Origin: Beroe forskalii
Taxonomy: Eukaryota; Ctenophora; Nuda; Beroida; Beroidae
Direction: 5' to 3'
Assembly: GCA_011033025.1 (NCBI GenBank)
Contig: WFMF01000331.1
Coordinates: 62,001-126,000 of the forward strand
DNA length: 64,000 bases
The first letter of the stretch is position 1; every line of letters begins with the position of its first letter. Under the pieces are notes generated by a model, which ran no database searches, was not told the origin of the DNA, and saw nothing but the letters and a program-made list of their open reading frames with translations. Shown piece after piece: positions 1-9,830 of the stretch. A program made the translations under genes and the position numbers.

Positions 1-345
1 TAGAGAGGTCAACGACCAGTCTAAAATGAGCGCAATGGTCACATTTAGTGGGGCGGGTCAAGGCTTCAAGTCACCATCTCGAACCGTTTTCGAGATAATC
101 CCCAAAAACCCCTTTTTCGCTAAGCGCAAAGGGGTAAAAAAGTGGTACTGCTGAATTTGGCTCTATGCTGCAGGTAAATTGACCATTTCCATGATTGGAG
201 ATACATTTCTGAGTCTTTCACAGTCTAAAATTGCACCGAGAAAAAGTTGCCCAAGATATTCCATAGGGAACCTCCATTTTAACCCCTTTTTCATACCCCT
301 GCATAAGTGAAAATTATACCCCTGCATAAGTGAAAATTCATACTT
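1..345 (-). repeat. Inverted copy of a ~345-bp dispersed/tandem repeat
   Basis: This stretch is the reverse complement of the repeat at 7895-8245. Shared landmarks are the 'tctaaaatgagcgcaatggtc' region, the AAAAAGGGGTTTTTGGGG block around 95-125 and the 'caagatattccat' block around 250-265. It faces the plus-strand copies across the LINE. Removing the LINE would bring the two arms to roughly 1 kb apart, so they may once have bounded a foldback element. No coding capacity is visible. Confidence 0.85.
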
Positions 346-461
346 TTATTGCACTATTTGGAGACAAAATTCAAAAAAACCGAAGCTTTAATTCGTAAAC
401 AAAGCCATAGATTATTATCATTTACAATGTAATCACCAAAGATAACGATAGTTGCTTCTCT

Positions 462-1214
462 TTATACTGTAGATGTTTGAATTAACACAGTGTTTCTAAA
501 CTTAATTCTCATACAGACAGCAAAAAGAATAACAATAAAAACGATCAAGATTGCCAACGAGGCCCAAACAGAGATGTGAGTTTTCTTTGACATTGCGTCT
601 TTCTTTATCAGTTGCACCTCATTGACTGTCATCCTCATAATTTCATTCTCTAGTGAGTGGGTTAGCATGGTATATATCCAACCAATTATATCTCGTGTCC
701 TCCTTGTCCAAGTTCGGAACAATCTCTGCTTTAAGGGGTCACATTTTTTCAGAGGTGGGTAGAGTGTCTTATGATACGAGCTGGGGGATTGCCCTTCTAC
801 TTCAATTCGAGACAAACCAGACCAGGCTATAAAGACAGATCCATTGTTAGGAATCTTCCACCGATGCCCAGTTATGTTGACAGCAAAAACTTGATGATTG
901 GTAGTGAGCAAAATGCCAATCATGAAATTTGACAGCTGCTTGCAATGTGACAAAGCCATTGTACACGAACTGTTTGATCCATCATTCAAGCAAGAGCGAG
1001 TGATTGATGCAATATGACCGTCTATGCAACTATCTGACTCTGCATTGAACTTTTTTTTACTTTTTTTTTTTTTTTTTCTTTTTTTTTCACTCAGATTGTG
1101 GCGAATGATCATTGAGCACCTTGTTAGGGCGCTCTCACACCCTGTCACATTCATCATCGTGTACATGTACTTAAATAGTGACATTTTTCCCTTGTCTATT
1201 GCCTCAGCCTTCAT
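462..1214 (-). pseudogene. Membrane-protein-like ORF, probably chimeric across a LINE insertion junction
   Basis: A 250-codon minus-strand ORF of unrecognised family. The downstream part (plus 462-1041) encodes a Cys-rich, N-glycosylation-site-containing segment (SNSSC, VNITG, NNGS). It is followed by one clear hydrophobic membrane span (WASLAILIVFIVILFAVC) and a short basic tail, as in a type I membrane protein. The middle Lys run (about residues 44-55) is encoded by the A-rich tract at 1053-1088. An 11-bp direct repeat (1042-1052 and 7551-7561) suggests this tract is the poly(A) end of the LINE. If so, the first ~43 codons come from LINE-carried sequence and only the C-terminal part is host sequence. 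A splice-acceptor-like 'tatttcag' lies just upstream of the ATG on the minus strand. The alternative is a genuine terminal exon with an A-rich codon run. I infer the chimera but cannot prove it. Confidence 0.45.
1042..1052. repeat. Target-site duplication, 3' side of LINE
   Basis: GCATTGAACTT occurs here, directly against the T-run (minus-strand poly(A)), and again at 7551-7561 beyond the LINE 5' UTR. An 11-bp perfect direct repeat at exactly the poly(A) junction is the expected mark of target-primed reverse transcription. Confidence 0.7.
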
Positions 1215-1385
1215 CCCACAAAATCTGAAATATCTGAAATAAAAATAGGTATATTAAAATAAATAATTAACTAAGTTTAAATATTCTTTTCTTTTCTTTT
1301 TATTTAATATTTTCATTTTTTTAAACTTTATTTTTCTTATTTTTTTTTTTTTTTTTTTTTGTTTTTTTTTGTTTTTTTCGGTTTT
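1053..1385 (-). other. Double poly(A) tail with possible 3'-transduced segment (1089-1319)
   Basis: On the minus strand an A-rich tract (1385-1320) is followed by non-LINE-like sequence (1319-1089) and then a second A-rich tract (1088-1053) that abuts the target-site duplication. The intervening segment carries a pyrimidine-AG acceptor-like motif and a short open frame. It could therefore be a piece of a gene picked up downstream of the source element. Alternatively it is the normal 3' UTR of the family. Confidence 0.5.
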
Positions 1386-1545
1386 TTGTAACTTCATATT
1401 TCACCTCATCAGCAGACAGCTCCTCACCACGTCAGATTTCACCACCCTGGCACGGCACAAGATCTGAAGGTGTCAGAAAAAGAGATAGAATTCAGGGAGG
1501 GAAGAGCAGGAGCGAGATAACCGAGAGAGAGGAAGATTAGTTAGA

Positions 1546-4500
1546 TCACGGAGTCAGCTTCTCCAGTAGAATAACGCGGATATTTGATCTATCGCCGTTT
1601 AATGCGAATTTTGTATATCTAGTATACTCTAGCCAATCTAGTGGTTTAGAGTTCTGAAAGTTCTTACTTATGTACCATTTAGCGGATAAATTTAGATAAT
1701 TTATAGTTGGGTCGGTGTGGTTACATAGCACGAAAAATATATTGTTCCTATCATCATAATGAGTGTCTATATTATTCTTAATGAATCTTTGCAGCTTATC
1801 TGTAAATAGCTGTGTGTGTGGGCATTTTAGGAATATATGTTCTAGAGTTTCTAAGGAGGTATGGCAAAGACTGCACTGACCATTGTCCGTCGCAATTTTC
1901 ATTTTGAATCTCATATATTTACAGGTTGAGATCCGCATTAGTAACTTATACTGAAATTGGATTAATTTATAATTGTTGGTAATGCCATTGAAGGTATTAT
2001 CTAGCACTACTGTCCAGTCTATATAATCTTTATTAAGGTGCGTAGTCCATGCTTTGAGTGCAGGCAGATCGTCTGGTGAGGAAGTAACCTGCATCTGACT
2101 GCGGATTTTACCTCCACTGACCGAGTCACTTACATTTTTACTTGCGTCCTTGAAAAAATGCAGGCTATCCTTCTTATCGATTCTGGAAATATCCCTATGC
2201 GTCACCATCGGGCAGTTGAATTTTCTAATCGCCATTTTTATATCTACATAAGTCTTAGCAGTTATTATATTGCTATCTAAATTCCAGCGCTCGCAGAATA
2301 GATTGTAAGACATCAGGGTGTTATCATTATCCATGAAATCTGTAATGTACAAGATACCACGTGAAATAAGACCATTGTTCCATAATCTGGAGCCAATATC
2401 CGTAATATTATCATTGTTCCAGATACAGTGGTTCGTACAGCTGCCCTTAGCAATGGTTGTTTTAGTTTTCCAATCTTGATAGCATTTCAGTACATCACTA
2501 ACTATAACATATCTTGGATGAGCGAGTGCATTTTCTATCGAGATTTCAGGTTCATTTGGAAACTTTAACTGACTTAACAAAACGTTCTTCCAGTTATGTC
2601 TAAATTTCGGATCCAATATTTTCTTGATAAGAGTCAGCTTAAGACTTATAATAAACTCTGAAAAATCGAAAAGGCCCAATCCTCCACAACTAGTGTTCCT
2701 TTTTACCACCTCCCTTTTAATCTTATCTCGCTTGCAACCCCACAAGAAGTTATACGTCATGGTGTCAATCTTCTTGAGTAGAGTGACTGATGGATTAATC
2801 AGGGGTGAAGCTAAGTATGAGAATTGCGCAAAAATCAGAGATTTTATAATTGTGACTTTGCCCATGAGAGTGAGGTCCCTCCTATTCCATATGTTTACCC
2901 AAGATTTAGCTTTGGTTATTTTGGCTTCATAGTTCACTTCCATAATGTCTGTTATAGACATATTATTCGCAAATTGTATTCCGAGTGCAACAAAACTGCT
3001 TTGAATAAAATCAGGGTTGTAGTTTTTATCCGCGATGTTTTTTAGTAGTTCGGGGTTATCCTTAGCTCTACCTAGAGGAATGCATTTAGTCTTATCTACA
3101 TTACACCTACAACCTGAGTACAGACCAAAGACACTAAGTTCAAGGAACACCGCCTCCAGGCACTCAATTGATGCTTCTATAAACATATCGGTATCATCTG
3201 CAAATAGGCTCAGGAGGATATCTATTCCATTAACTTTTATACCTTTTATATTCGGATTTCGATTTAATTTCAGCGTGAAAATTTGAGCGACTATAAGAAA
3301 GAGAATTGGCGAGAGTGGGCTACCCTGGTGTAAGCCTCTACTTATATAGATCGGTTCACTTAAATGACCGTTTATGTTAGCATAGTTCATACATCCATGG
3401 AATGCTACTTTAACTAAGTTTATAAGATACTCTCCGAAGCCCATGGCTTTCAGAGTTTCAAAGAGAAATTCGTGTTCTACGCTATCAAACGCTTTTTCGA
3501 AGTCTATTTGTAATAGAAGGCCTTCTTCATCCGGGTTATTATTATAGTGTTCGAGTGCGAGGTACATCAGCAATAGGTTATCACACGTACTTTTTCCTGC
3601 CTGAAAACCCGACTGTGCATCACTAATGATAAAAGGCAGAGAATTTAGGATTCTGTTCTTGATCACATGAGTAAAAATTTTATAGTCAATATTAAGTAGA
3701 GTAATTGGTCTCCAGTTTTTCAGCTGAACGAGCTCATCTGTGTTTTTAGGCTTCGGGATAAGTGTTAGAATACCTATCCTCTGGGAGGGGGACATACTAC
3801 CATTGTTTATAGCTTCCTTATAACATTTGTACAGAGTGATCCTGATATCTACCCAGAATTCTTTATAGAACTCCGCTGTTAGCCCATCCCACCCAGGAGA
3901 TTTGTTATTTTTCAGGGTATTATAAACTGAATCCATTTCTTCTATACTAAACTCTCCGTTTAAACGCTCTTTGATATCATCATTTAAACATTCAGTGTTG
4001 GATGTCGCTATGTACTCTTTCATACGTTCCCTACTAACGTTTCTAGTTCTAAATAGATTTCTGTAAAACTCCACAACATGCTTTGAGATTTCGTCTTGCT
4101 CGTATAGTTCTCTGTTATCCTTATCGACTAGTTTCATGATACTTTTCTTTTTACTATTACTTTTTTCTAGCCCAAAGAAGTATTTAGTGGACCTTTCCCC
4201 TTTTTCAGTCCATTGGGCTCGTGCCCTCGTAATTATGCCTTGAGTTTCGCTATCTAATATCTTATTTAGCTTTACCTCGGCTTCAAAAAGCTCACTTCTA
4301 AGGGCCTCGACATTCATGAAGTTTGAGGTACTCTTAATTCTTTCAATATTTTTTAATAACTTATCCTTTTCTAGTAATACTTCTTTTTTCTTCTTCGAAC
4401 CATATCTAATAGCATAATCCTTGATCCTGAATTTAATTACATCCCAAAGCCCTGTGTAGGAGTCATAGCTAGAGTTAGTGGTTTCCTCTATAATCCTTCT

Positions 4501-5328
4501 AACCTCAGCTACAAAGCCCTCATCTTGTAGGTGCGAATTATTAAACTTCCAGTAGCCCCTTCCCCTCTCAATAGTGCTACCTTGAATGTTTAGCGTTAGA
4601 TAGCTATGATCCGAGTTATATCCATGGCTGATACCCGTATCACATACTGGAAAATCACATAGGTTATCATCTATTAGGAAGAAGTCTAATCTAGCCGCTG
4701 TTTTATACGTTTTATTGAAGTGTGTGTATTTGCGTTCCTCCCCCCTTGATTTTCGGAAGACATCCGAGAGACCGTAGTCGCTTATCATAGTTTTAATATA
4801 GCTCTGATAATATTTGTTAGCATGCTGTGGTGTTCCACCTAATTTATCTAAGTCATTATTTAGGACTGTATTCCAATCCCCCGCCATAATCAAGTAATCC
4901 TCTCTAGGTCTGCCGAGGGATTCCGTAAACACATTCTCAATAAAACCATGATCGTCGTTGTTTGGACTGTAGTTATTTACAAGACAATAATTAACCGAAT
5001 TGTACACTATTTCTAGTAATAATACCCTGCCTTGACATATATGTTTGATCTTTTTTACTTCTATGTCTTCATTATTTTTAATCAGAATAGCTACTCCTTT
5101 AGAATTTGACGATCCATGACTAAAGTAAATTTTGCCCCTCCAGTGATTTTCCCATTCCTTCTCCAGTTCAGCGGTAGAATGTGTTTCCTGTAGGAATATT
5201 ATGCTCTCTTGTTTCTGCTGTAGCCAAGTTAATACTTTATTCCGTTTAATTTTGTTCCCCAGACCATTACAGTTCATAGAACCTATTTTTGGACCTGCTC
5301 TACCCTTACTATTTATCACTCTATCCAT
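1546..5328 (-). CDS. LINE ORF2: AP endonuclease / reverse transcriptase
   Basis: A 1260-residue intact polyprotein that nicks target DNA and reverse-transcribes the element RNA. The N-terminal AP-endonuclease domain spans about residues 15-245: the NCNGLG block at 19-24, catalytic Glu in FLQETH (45-50), GDWN (150-153), RLDFFLID (213-220) and the terminal SDH block (239-241). The reverse transcriptase lies at about 480-760: SPGWDGLTAEFYKEFW (477-492), IPKPKN, NWRPITLL, SGFQAGKST, IDFEKAFDSV (608-617), GLHQGSPLSP and the catalytic FADD (709-712). Near the C-terminus a C-x2-C...H-x4-C knuckle (CSLCHTSLETLEHIFLKC) is present, as in many L1/Tx1 ORF2 proteins. The length is normal for the family. 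All catalytic residues I can check are present and no frameshift is visible. The base composition is AT-rich, unlike ORF1. Confidence 0.93.
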   Translation of the reverse strand: MDRVINSKGRAGPKIGSMNCNGLGNKIKRNKVLTWLQQKQESIIFLQETHSTAELEKEWENHWRGKIYFSHGSSNSKGVAILIKNNEDIEVKKIKHICQGRVLLLEIVYNSVNYCLVNNYSPNNDDHGFIENVFTESLGRPREDYLIMAGDWNTVLNNDLDKLGGTPQHANKYYQSYIKTMISDYGLSDVFRKSRGEERKYTHFNKTYKTAARLDFFLIDDNLCDFPVCDTGISHGYNSDHSYLTLNIQGSTIERGRGYWKFNNSHLQDEGFVAEVRRIIEETTNSSYDSYTGLWDVIKFRIKDYAIRYGSKKKKEVLLEKDKLLKNIERIKSTSNFMNVEALRSELFEAEVKLNKILDSETQGIITRARAQWTEKGERSTKYFFGLEKSNSKKKSIMKLVDKDNRELYEQDEISKHVVEFYRNLFRTRNVSRERMKEYIATSNTECLNDDIKERLNGEFSIEEMDSVYNTLKNNKSPGWDGLTAEFYKEFWVDIRITLYKCYKEAINNGSMSPSQRIGILTLIPKPKNTDELVQLKNWRPITLLNIDYKIFTHVIKNRILNSLPFIISDAQSGFQAGKSTCDNLLLMYLALEHYNNNPDEEGLLLQIDFEKAFDSVEHEFLFETLKAMGFGEYLINLVKVAFHGCMNYANINGHLSEPIYISRGLHQGSPLSPILFLIVAQIFTLKLNRNPNIKGIKVNGIDILLSLFADDTDMFIEASIECLEAVFLELSVFGLYSGCRCNVDKTKCIPLGRAKDNPELLKNIADKNYNPDFIQSSFVALGIQFANNMSITDIMEVNYEAKITKAKSWVNIWNRRDLTLMGKVTIIKSLIFAQFSYLASPLINPSVTLLKKIDTMTYNFLWGCKRDKIKREVVKRNTSCGGLGLFDFSEFIISLKLTLIKKILDPKFRHNWKNVLLSQLKFPNEPEISIENALAHPRYVIVSDVLKCYQDWKTKTTIAKGSCTNHCIWNNDNITDIGSRLWNNGLISRGILYITDFMDNDNTLMSYNLFCERWNLDSNIITAKTYVDIKMAIRKFNCPMVTHRDISRIDKKDSLHFFKDASKNVSDSVSGGKIRSQMQVTSSPDDLPALKAWTTHLNKDYIDWTVVLDNTFNGITNNYKLIQFQYKLLMRISTCKYMRFKMKIATDNGQCSLCHTSLETLEHIFLKCPHTQLFTDKLQRFIKNNIDTHYDDRNNIFFVLCNHTDPTINYLNLSAKWYISKNFQNSKPLDWLEYTRYTKFALNGDRSNIRVILLEKLTP

Positions 5329-6045
5329 ACTCTTTACTGAAAATATGTGTCATGCCGACCAGAATAAGGAGCCCACTGAGACTGTTCCTCAAACAACCAA
5401 TAAGACCTAGAAAATCCTGCAAACCAAACAAAAACAATAAGCCTAGAAAATAAACTTTATTTAACACTAAAAATACGGGAAATGAATGAGCGTGAAAGAA
5501 GCATGTAACCATGAAAAAACCCTGAGCTTACATTGCCATTGTAAGATGCAGTAGTATAGCTTGATAAAATTAGAAACTTAACTCATTTGAGCATTTAGGT
5601 TAAGAGAAATTTTGAGGAAAGTTTTTGAGGATTTGATAGCTGACGTCAAGATGATTTAGGCATCCGGTACTGGAACAGATCCCGTACCACATGACACTAA
5701 CAGTCCCCATACCGTTTAGCTGTAACTAAAAAAAGTAGTTGGTACCTTAGTTTTCCAAGCACGTACCGACCACAAATGGGCTAAAATTTTATACTAATTA
5801 ATTTATTATACGGTATAACGTTAAGTAGTCAGGAGCCCATGTATGGCCAGCACGTAATGGAACATCAACATGTATTAGTACGTAAGAATTTGTGTGGCTC
5901 TTAGGGTATCATTCTCTCTATCTAGTAATCACTCTTTAGAACGACACCATTGGTGCGAAACCATCAGCTAGACCAATTGGAATCAAGTACACGCAACGCC
6001 TATCCCATAGTCGTGCTAGTTAGATAACCTAATTAAAACAACATT
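5329..6045 (-). other. LINE inter-ORF region
   Basis: 717 bp between the ORF1 stop and the ORF2 start. No ORF, domain or repeat could be recognised. The length is large for an L1-type spacer, and the GC-rich to AT-rich transition occurs within it near 6045. It may hide the junction of a chimeric element or signals for ORF2 translation; I see no specific motif. Confidence 0.5.
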
Positions 6046-7242
6046 CTAGCCAGCATGCCCCCTGGACACCCTCGGCCCCCTGCCACGGCTTCCTTGACCT
6101 CTCCAGGACCCACTCCCCCTCCGATGCACCTCCGGTGCACCAGGGCGTGGCTCAGAGCGGCTCCCCCCGCTCGCAGGCTGTCCTGAAGAAGCTCTCCGTG
6201 GCTGGCCCGTGGGAAGCCCATGACGAGAACGCAACGCGTACTTGACTCTGCTCGCCAACAGCCTCACACCCTGCTGGTTCAAGTGGAGAGGGTCGTTCTC
6301 ACCCGAGGCTAGATGGGGCTTGAGGGACCGGTCAGCCATTCTAAACACATTCGTATCGACAAAGGTGGTACACGTGTGGAGATGTGAACACATGTTCTTC
6401 AGGTGAAAGTTATACAGGTCGATAGAAGTGTGGATAGCTTCGTCCGTGAACGCCCCATGGACTGGCAGCACCCCCAGAAGAAAGACGTGCAGACCCGGAT
6501 TCTCCGTCGTGACTGACTGAACAAAGCTGTACGTGTTCTTCACGAGTTCCTCCGGGTCGCACTGGGGGACTTTCAGGTCGTTCGTACCCACAGATAAAAC
6601 GAGATCAGATACATTTCTGAACACGGGGGAGGAGGGAGCTGGGAGATCTCCAATCTTGGCACAGAAGTTGCCGGCACCGGGGAGGGCACTCCCAAGAGTC
6701 CCCCTCTCAGCCCCAAACCGGATCTTCCCGCCCGAATTAGAGTCCCCCAGCAGGAGAACCTTGGTGGTGGGGAGGCCTGCAGGCTGCCAGCCATGGGCAG
6801 GAGGACAGGGAACAGGCGCTGACTCTAATCTGGACAGCCTCGCCTCCACATCGGCCCCCCGCTGCTCCAGATCCTCAACACGAGACAGCGCGTTCCCTAT
6901 CCTGATGTCCCGACTGGAACCCGCCTCCTCCAGACAATTCAGACGCCTCTCAAGGTTATCAAACCTAGCGTTCAGATCGTCAAAACGGACGTTAATCCTC
7001 GCCTCGAACTCAGAAAACAAACCCTGGAGCGTGGTGACCAGAGAAGCGTGAGTTACCACTGTGCTATCACCGACTGGTAAAGCACCGCCCTGCTCCTGGT
7101 CAGTGTTCGGCCGCTTGGGTTGGAGCAGACGGTCCGGACTACCAGACTCCTCGAAGCTGGTGTCCCCAACAGTACGCTTACTACCACCCTCAAGCGGAGA
7201 ATCACTAAACCTCTCACTAGACATAACGTGAATATAAATCAA
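6046..7242 (-). CDS. LINE ORF1: coiled-coil plus SGNH/GDSL-hydrolase-like protein
   Basis: A 398-residue protein. Residues ~68-141 form a heptad-rich coiled coil (repeated FDDLNARFDNLERRLN-type segments), the usual trimerisation region of LINE ORF1 proteins. Residues ~160-335 resemble an SGNH/GDSL esterase: block I KVLLLGDSNSGG (GDSN at 166-169, Ser nucleophile), block III LVLSVGTNDLK (GTND at 219-222) and block V DPLHLNQQG (Asp317, His320). The C-terminal ~60 residues are Arg/Gly/Pro-rich and basic, suited to RNA binding. Such esterase domains are known in ORF1 of CR1/L2-type and some other LINEs; their role in retrotransposition is unclear. ATG 7242 was taken as the longest start; an internal Met at residue 7 is also possible. 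The region is clearly GC-rich, in contrast to ORF2. It is very likely part of the same element because order, strand and flanking duplication fit. Confidence 0.85.
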   Translation of the reverse strand: MIYIHVMSSERFSDSPLEGGSKRTVGDTSFEESGSPDRLLQPKRPNTDQEQGGALPVGDSTVVTHASLVTTLQGLFSEFEARINVRFDDLNARFDNLERRLNCLEEAGSSRDIRIGNALSRVEDLEQRGADVEARLSRLESAPVPCPPAHGWQPAGLPTTKVLLLGDSNSGGKIRFGAERGTLGSALPGAGNFCAKIGDLPAPSSPVFRNVSDLVLSVGTNDLKVPQCDPEELVKNTYSFVQSVTTENPGLHVFLLGVLPVHGAFTDEAIHTSIDLYNFHLKNMCSHLHTCTTFVDTNVFRMADRSLKPHLASGENDPLHLNQQGVRLLASRVKYALRSRHGLPTGQPRRASSGQPASGGSRSEPRPGAPEVHRRGSGSWRGQGSRGRGPRVSRGHAG

Positions 7243-7550
7243 ATACGTAAGATAGGCTATAGGTACTCAAAATCAGCTAAAAATATAATTCCTAATAAGG
7301 TAGTAGGTAGGAAGTAGAAGAGAAGGGGACAATGAGAGTATGAGAGGCTTAAGAGGACTATACACGATATGTATAAGCAATGTATCGCTCAGTGAAAGGA
7401 AGAGTTTACCACATCTTGTTTCAGCCGCTGTTTACTGTATGTATGTCAAATGTATGGTATATAACACAGCGACTAATCTAATTACACACAAAGAGCAGGG
7501 CAAATCGATGCGTAACCAAGAGTGTAGAGTGCTATGAAGTGAGAGTACTC
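7243..7550 (-). other. LINE 5' UTR
   Basis: Sequence between the target-site duplication at 7551 and the ORF1 ATG. It has no long ORF on the element strand. It would be expected to hold an internal promoter, but no specific element was recognised. Confidence 0.5.
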
Positions 7551-7561
7551 GCATTGAACTT
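7551..7561. repeat. Target-site duplication, 5' side of LINE
   Basis: GCATTGAACTT, identical to 1042-1052. It defines the proposed 5' end of the LINE at 7550. Confidence 0.7.
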
Positions 7562-7879
7562 CATAAAAAGTACCATTTTTCCTGGCCAATATGCTTGGCA
7601 AGATCAACCTTGAACATGGTCCCCCATAGGAAGGAATGAATCCAATCTGATAAACTGCGTATGTCGGAATAACATCGTCCCAATATGCAAGTGGAATTTG
7701 TACTCGTATAAGACCATTTTAATTGCTCTAATTAGGGATGATGGAAAATCAACCTGACTCCATAGAAGTGACGAAAAATGGAATTTTGAGCAATTATGTT
7801 CAAAGCCGATGGACAAAGCGACTTCAAACTATGCTCTACTCCACCAAATATGCTCATTCTACATATTCTAGATTGATTG

Positions 7880-8680
7880 CTGACCTTTGTATCGCCAAAG
7901 GAACCCAAGATATCCACATTTATAATTTTTGCTTATGCAGGGGTATGAAAAAGGGGTTAAAATGGAGGTTCCCTAGGTATGGAATATCTTGGGCAACTTT
8001 TTCTCGGTGCAACTTTAGACTGTGAACGACTCAGAAATGTATCTCCAATCATGGAAATGGTCAATTTACCTGCAGCATAGAGCCAAATTCAGCAGTACCA
8101 CTTTTTTACCCCTTTGCGCTTAGCGAAAAAGGGGTTTTTGGGGGTTGTCTCGAAAACGGTTTGAGAAAACGACTTGAAACCTTGACCCGCCCCACTAAAT
8201 GTGACCATTGCGCTCATTTTAGACTGGTCGTTGACCTCTCTATCTCAAAAGGAACCCAAGATATCCCAACTTCAAATTTTCGCTTACGCGGGGGTATGAA
8301 AAAGGGGTAAAAATGGGATTTCCTTATGGAATATCTTGGGCAACTTTTTTCTGGTGCAACTTTAGACTATAAGCGACTCAGAAACGTTTCTACAATTATG
8401 ATAATGGTCAATTTGCCTGCAGTAGAGCCAAATTTAGCAGTACCACTTTTTACCCCTTTGCGCTTAGCGAAAAAGGGGTTTTTGGGGATTATCTCGAAAA
8501 CGGTTCGAGATAACGACTTGAAACCTTGACCCGCCCAACCAAATGTGACCATTGCACATTTTAGACTGGTCGTTGACCTCTCTATCTCAAAAGGAAGCAG
8601 AGATATAGCCTCTTAAGTTTTTACCCCACGTGGGTAAAAAGGGGTAAAATCAAGGTTCCCCAAAGTTTTCTTGGGCAACT
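7880..8680 (+). repeat. Tandem ~345-bp repeat, about 2.3 copies
   Basis: Units begin near 7882, 8236 and 8578 (each time at '...ggaacccaagatat' or a variant) and contain a GGGTATGAAAAAGGGG block, a TATGGAATATCTTGGGCAAC block and an AAAAAGGGGTTTTTGGGG block. The third unit is truncated and diverges after about 8680. The short ORFs here (for example 8326-8529) are repeated with the unit and do not look like a gene. The inverted third location is 1-345. Confidence 0.85.
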
Positions 8681-8689
8681 TTTTTGGTG

Positions 8690-9500
8690 GTTCTTGGGGC
8701 TATGGACACCTGAATTCCATTCTAACATCTTTGGGAGGATTTAGTTCACGGGGGGTTATGGATCAATCCCTTACTAAGGTTTATCCGGTTCATGTAGCCC
8801 ATTCAGTATTAACCCGTCTGGCGCCATCTGTTTTTACACTGCCTGAATTGATATGAGTGGAGTTAACTTCCAAGTTTCAAGTTGAAACTTTGAATTTACC
8901 CCCGCCCTTAATAAAAGGATGGGTTACATTAAAAGAGTTATAATTGCGGTACTAAATGTTTCCATCTCAGTAGCATCATATCGTTAATTTCCAGCCATAT
9001 TGGTTACTACCCGAGCTGTAAGGAACAGTGGTCACAGCTGGCGGTGGTACACGTAGAATGAACAATTAGCACTTCTAATCCAGCATTATTCCTTGTTACG
9101 CATAATATGCAATGAATATCTTCATATATCAGTCGCATAACAAGTTAAATATCATGTCAATCTTTTGACAGTTACCACTGAACTGAGCCAGTTACTCCTG
9201 ACGCGTGATCTGAAGACCTGTTCGGTCACACTTCATAGGTATAGAGCCAAACCTGAGCTAGACTCGTCAGCCAAGTAACCTTGGCTGACGTTCAAATCGC
9301 ACAATCTTGATGTGAATAGACCCATTCAACCCCTCAATGATCCTCGTTTCTTCAATAAAACAGTTATTTATAACCCCTGAAGTTCCTACTTCGGACCTCA
9401 GACTTCTGGCTCCTGGTAGTGTTGATTCCATGTTTAAATCTCCCTGGGAGGGTTCCCTAATGTAACAAACATTACGACACAGGGGGTGAAGCCTTGTTTT
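8690..9500. other. Intergenic stretch, no gene seen
   Basis: No coding exon was supported on either strand. The only structured item is the perfect hairpin at 9265-9290. Confidence 0.5.
9265..9290. repeat. Perfect 26-bp palindrome
   Basis: CGTCAGCCAAG and CTTGGCTGACG flank a 4-base TAAC loop. It could be a foldback remnant or a protein-binding palindrome; nothing else identifies it. Confidence 0.7.
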
Positions 9501-9524
9501 CCACCGAGATATCTCCTACTTCCC

Positions 9525-9700
9525 TCCCTCCCATTGGTTGGTTACTACCCCACCCTCGTCTCCCTATTGGCTGGTTGTCTCACGCTGCTCTCATTGGACA
9601 GCGCCCTCCCCACCTCGCTGTGATTGGTGGGTTGGTAGGTCATGCATATTATCTTATTATATTCCTTTAACCTGATTAATGATTGGTCATTGGTCCACAA
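9525..9700 (+). promoter_or_regulatory. CCAAT-box (ATTGG) cluster, candidate promoter
   Basis: At least five ATTGG motifs (inverted CCAAT, the NF-Y site) lie in ~170 bp: CCCATTGGTTGG, CCTATTGGCTGG, TCATTGGACAG, TGATTGGTGGG and, at 9680-9700, GATTGGTCATTGG. The first four sit in a locally GC-rich, C-rich stretch. The cluster is ~570 bp upstream of the first coding exon found for the plus-strand membrane-protein gene, so it is a reasonable promoter candidate. No TATA box or initiator was identified. Confidence 0.5.
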
Positions 9701-9744
9701 CAATTTTTTAATGAAGCAATAGGATTAGTTGATTCAATTTGTTC

Positions 9745-9830
9745 ATAACCTAAGGGGATTATGTTGGAGTTCAAGTACCGAGTTGGAGAAAAGTCTTGAA
9801 GAAAGTTTTCTTTTTAATTCAAATACAATT
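9745..9830 (+). repeat. Dispersed repeat, copy 1 (other copy 11664-11745)
   Basis: Both copies share the order 'acctaa-ggga-atgttgg-gttcaag', GAGTTGGAGAAAAGTCTTG and TTGAAGAAAGTTTT. The second copy lies in an intron of the membrane-protein gene. No coding capacity; the family is unknown. Confidence 0.7.

Larger units (their letters stand above)
1053..7550 (-). mobile_element. Full-length L1/Tx1-type LINE (~6.5 kb)
   Basis: Reading on the minus strand, the element has a ~310-bp 5' UTR (7550-7243), ORF1 (7242-6046), a 717-bp inter-ORF region and ORF2 (5328-1546). After ORF2 come a first A-rich tract (about 1385-1320), a further ~230 bp, and a second A-rich tract ending at 1053. Both ORFs are uninterrupted and the putative target-site duplication is perfect, so the insertion looks recent and possibly still competent. 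ORF1 is GC-rich while ORF2 and the UTRs are AT-rich. Two A-tracts separated by unrelated sequence match the pattern of 3' transduction, in which read-through carries downstream genomic DNA along. The clade is inferred from the APE endonuclease plus the RT motifs and a C-terminal Cys/His knuckle; a phylogeny would settle it. Confidence 0.85.

Noticed and set aside
6533-7051. Plus-strand 172-codon ORF antisense to LINE ORF1
   Set aside because: Shadow of the GC-rich ORF1; no recognisable domain.
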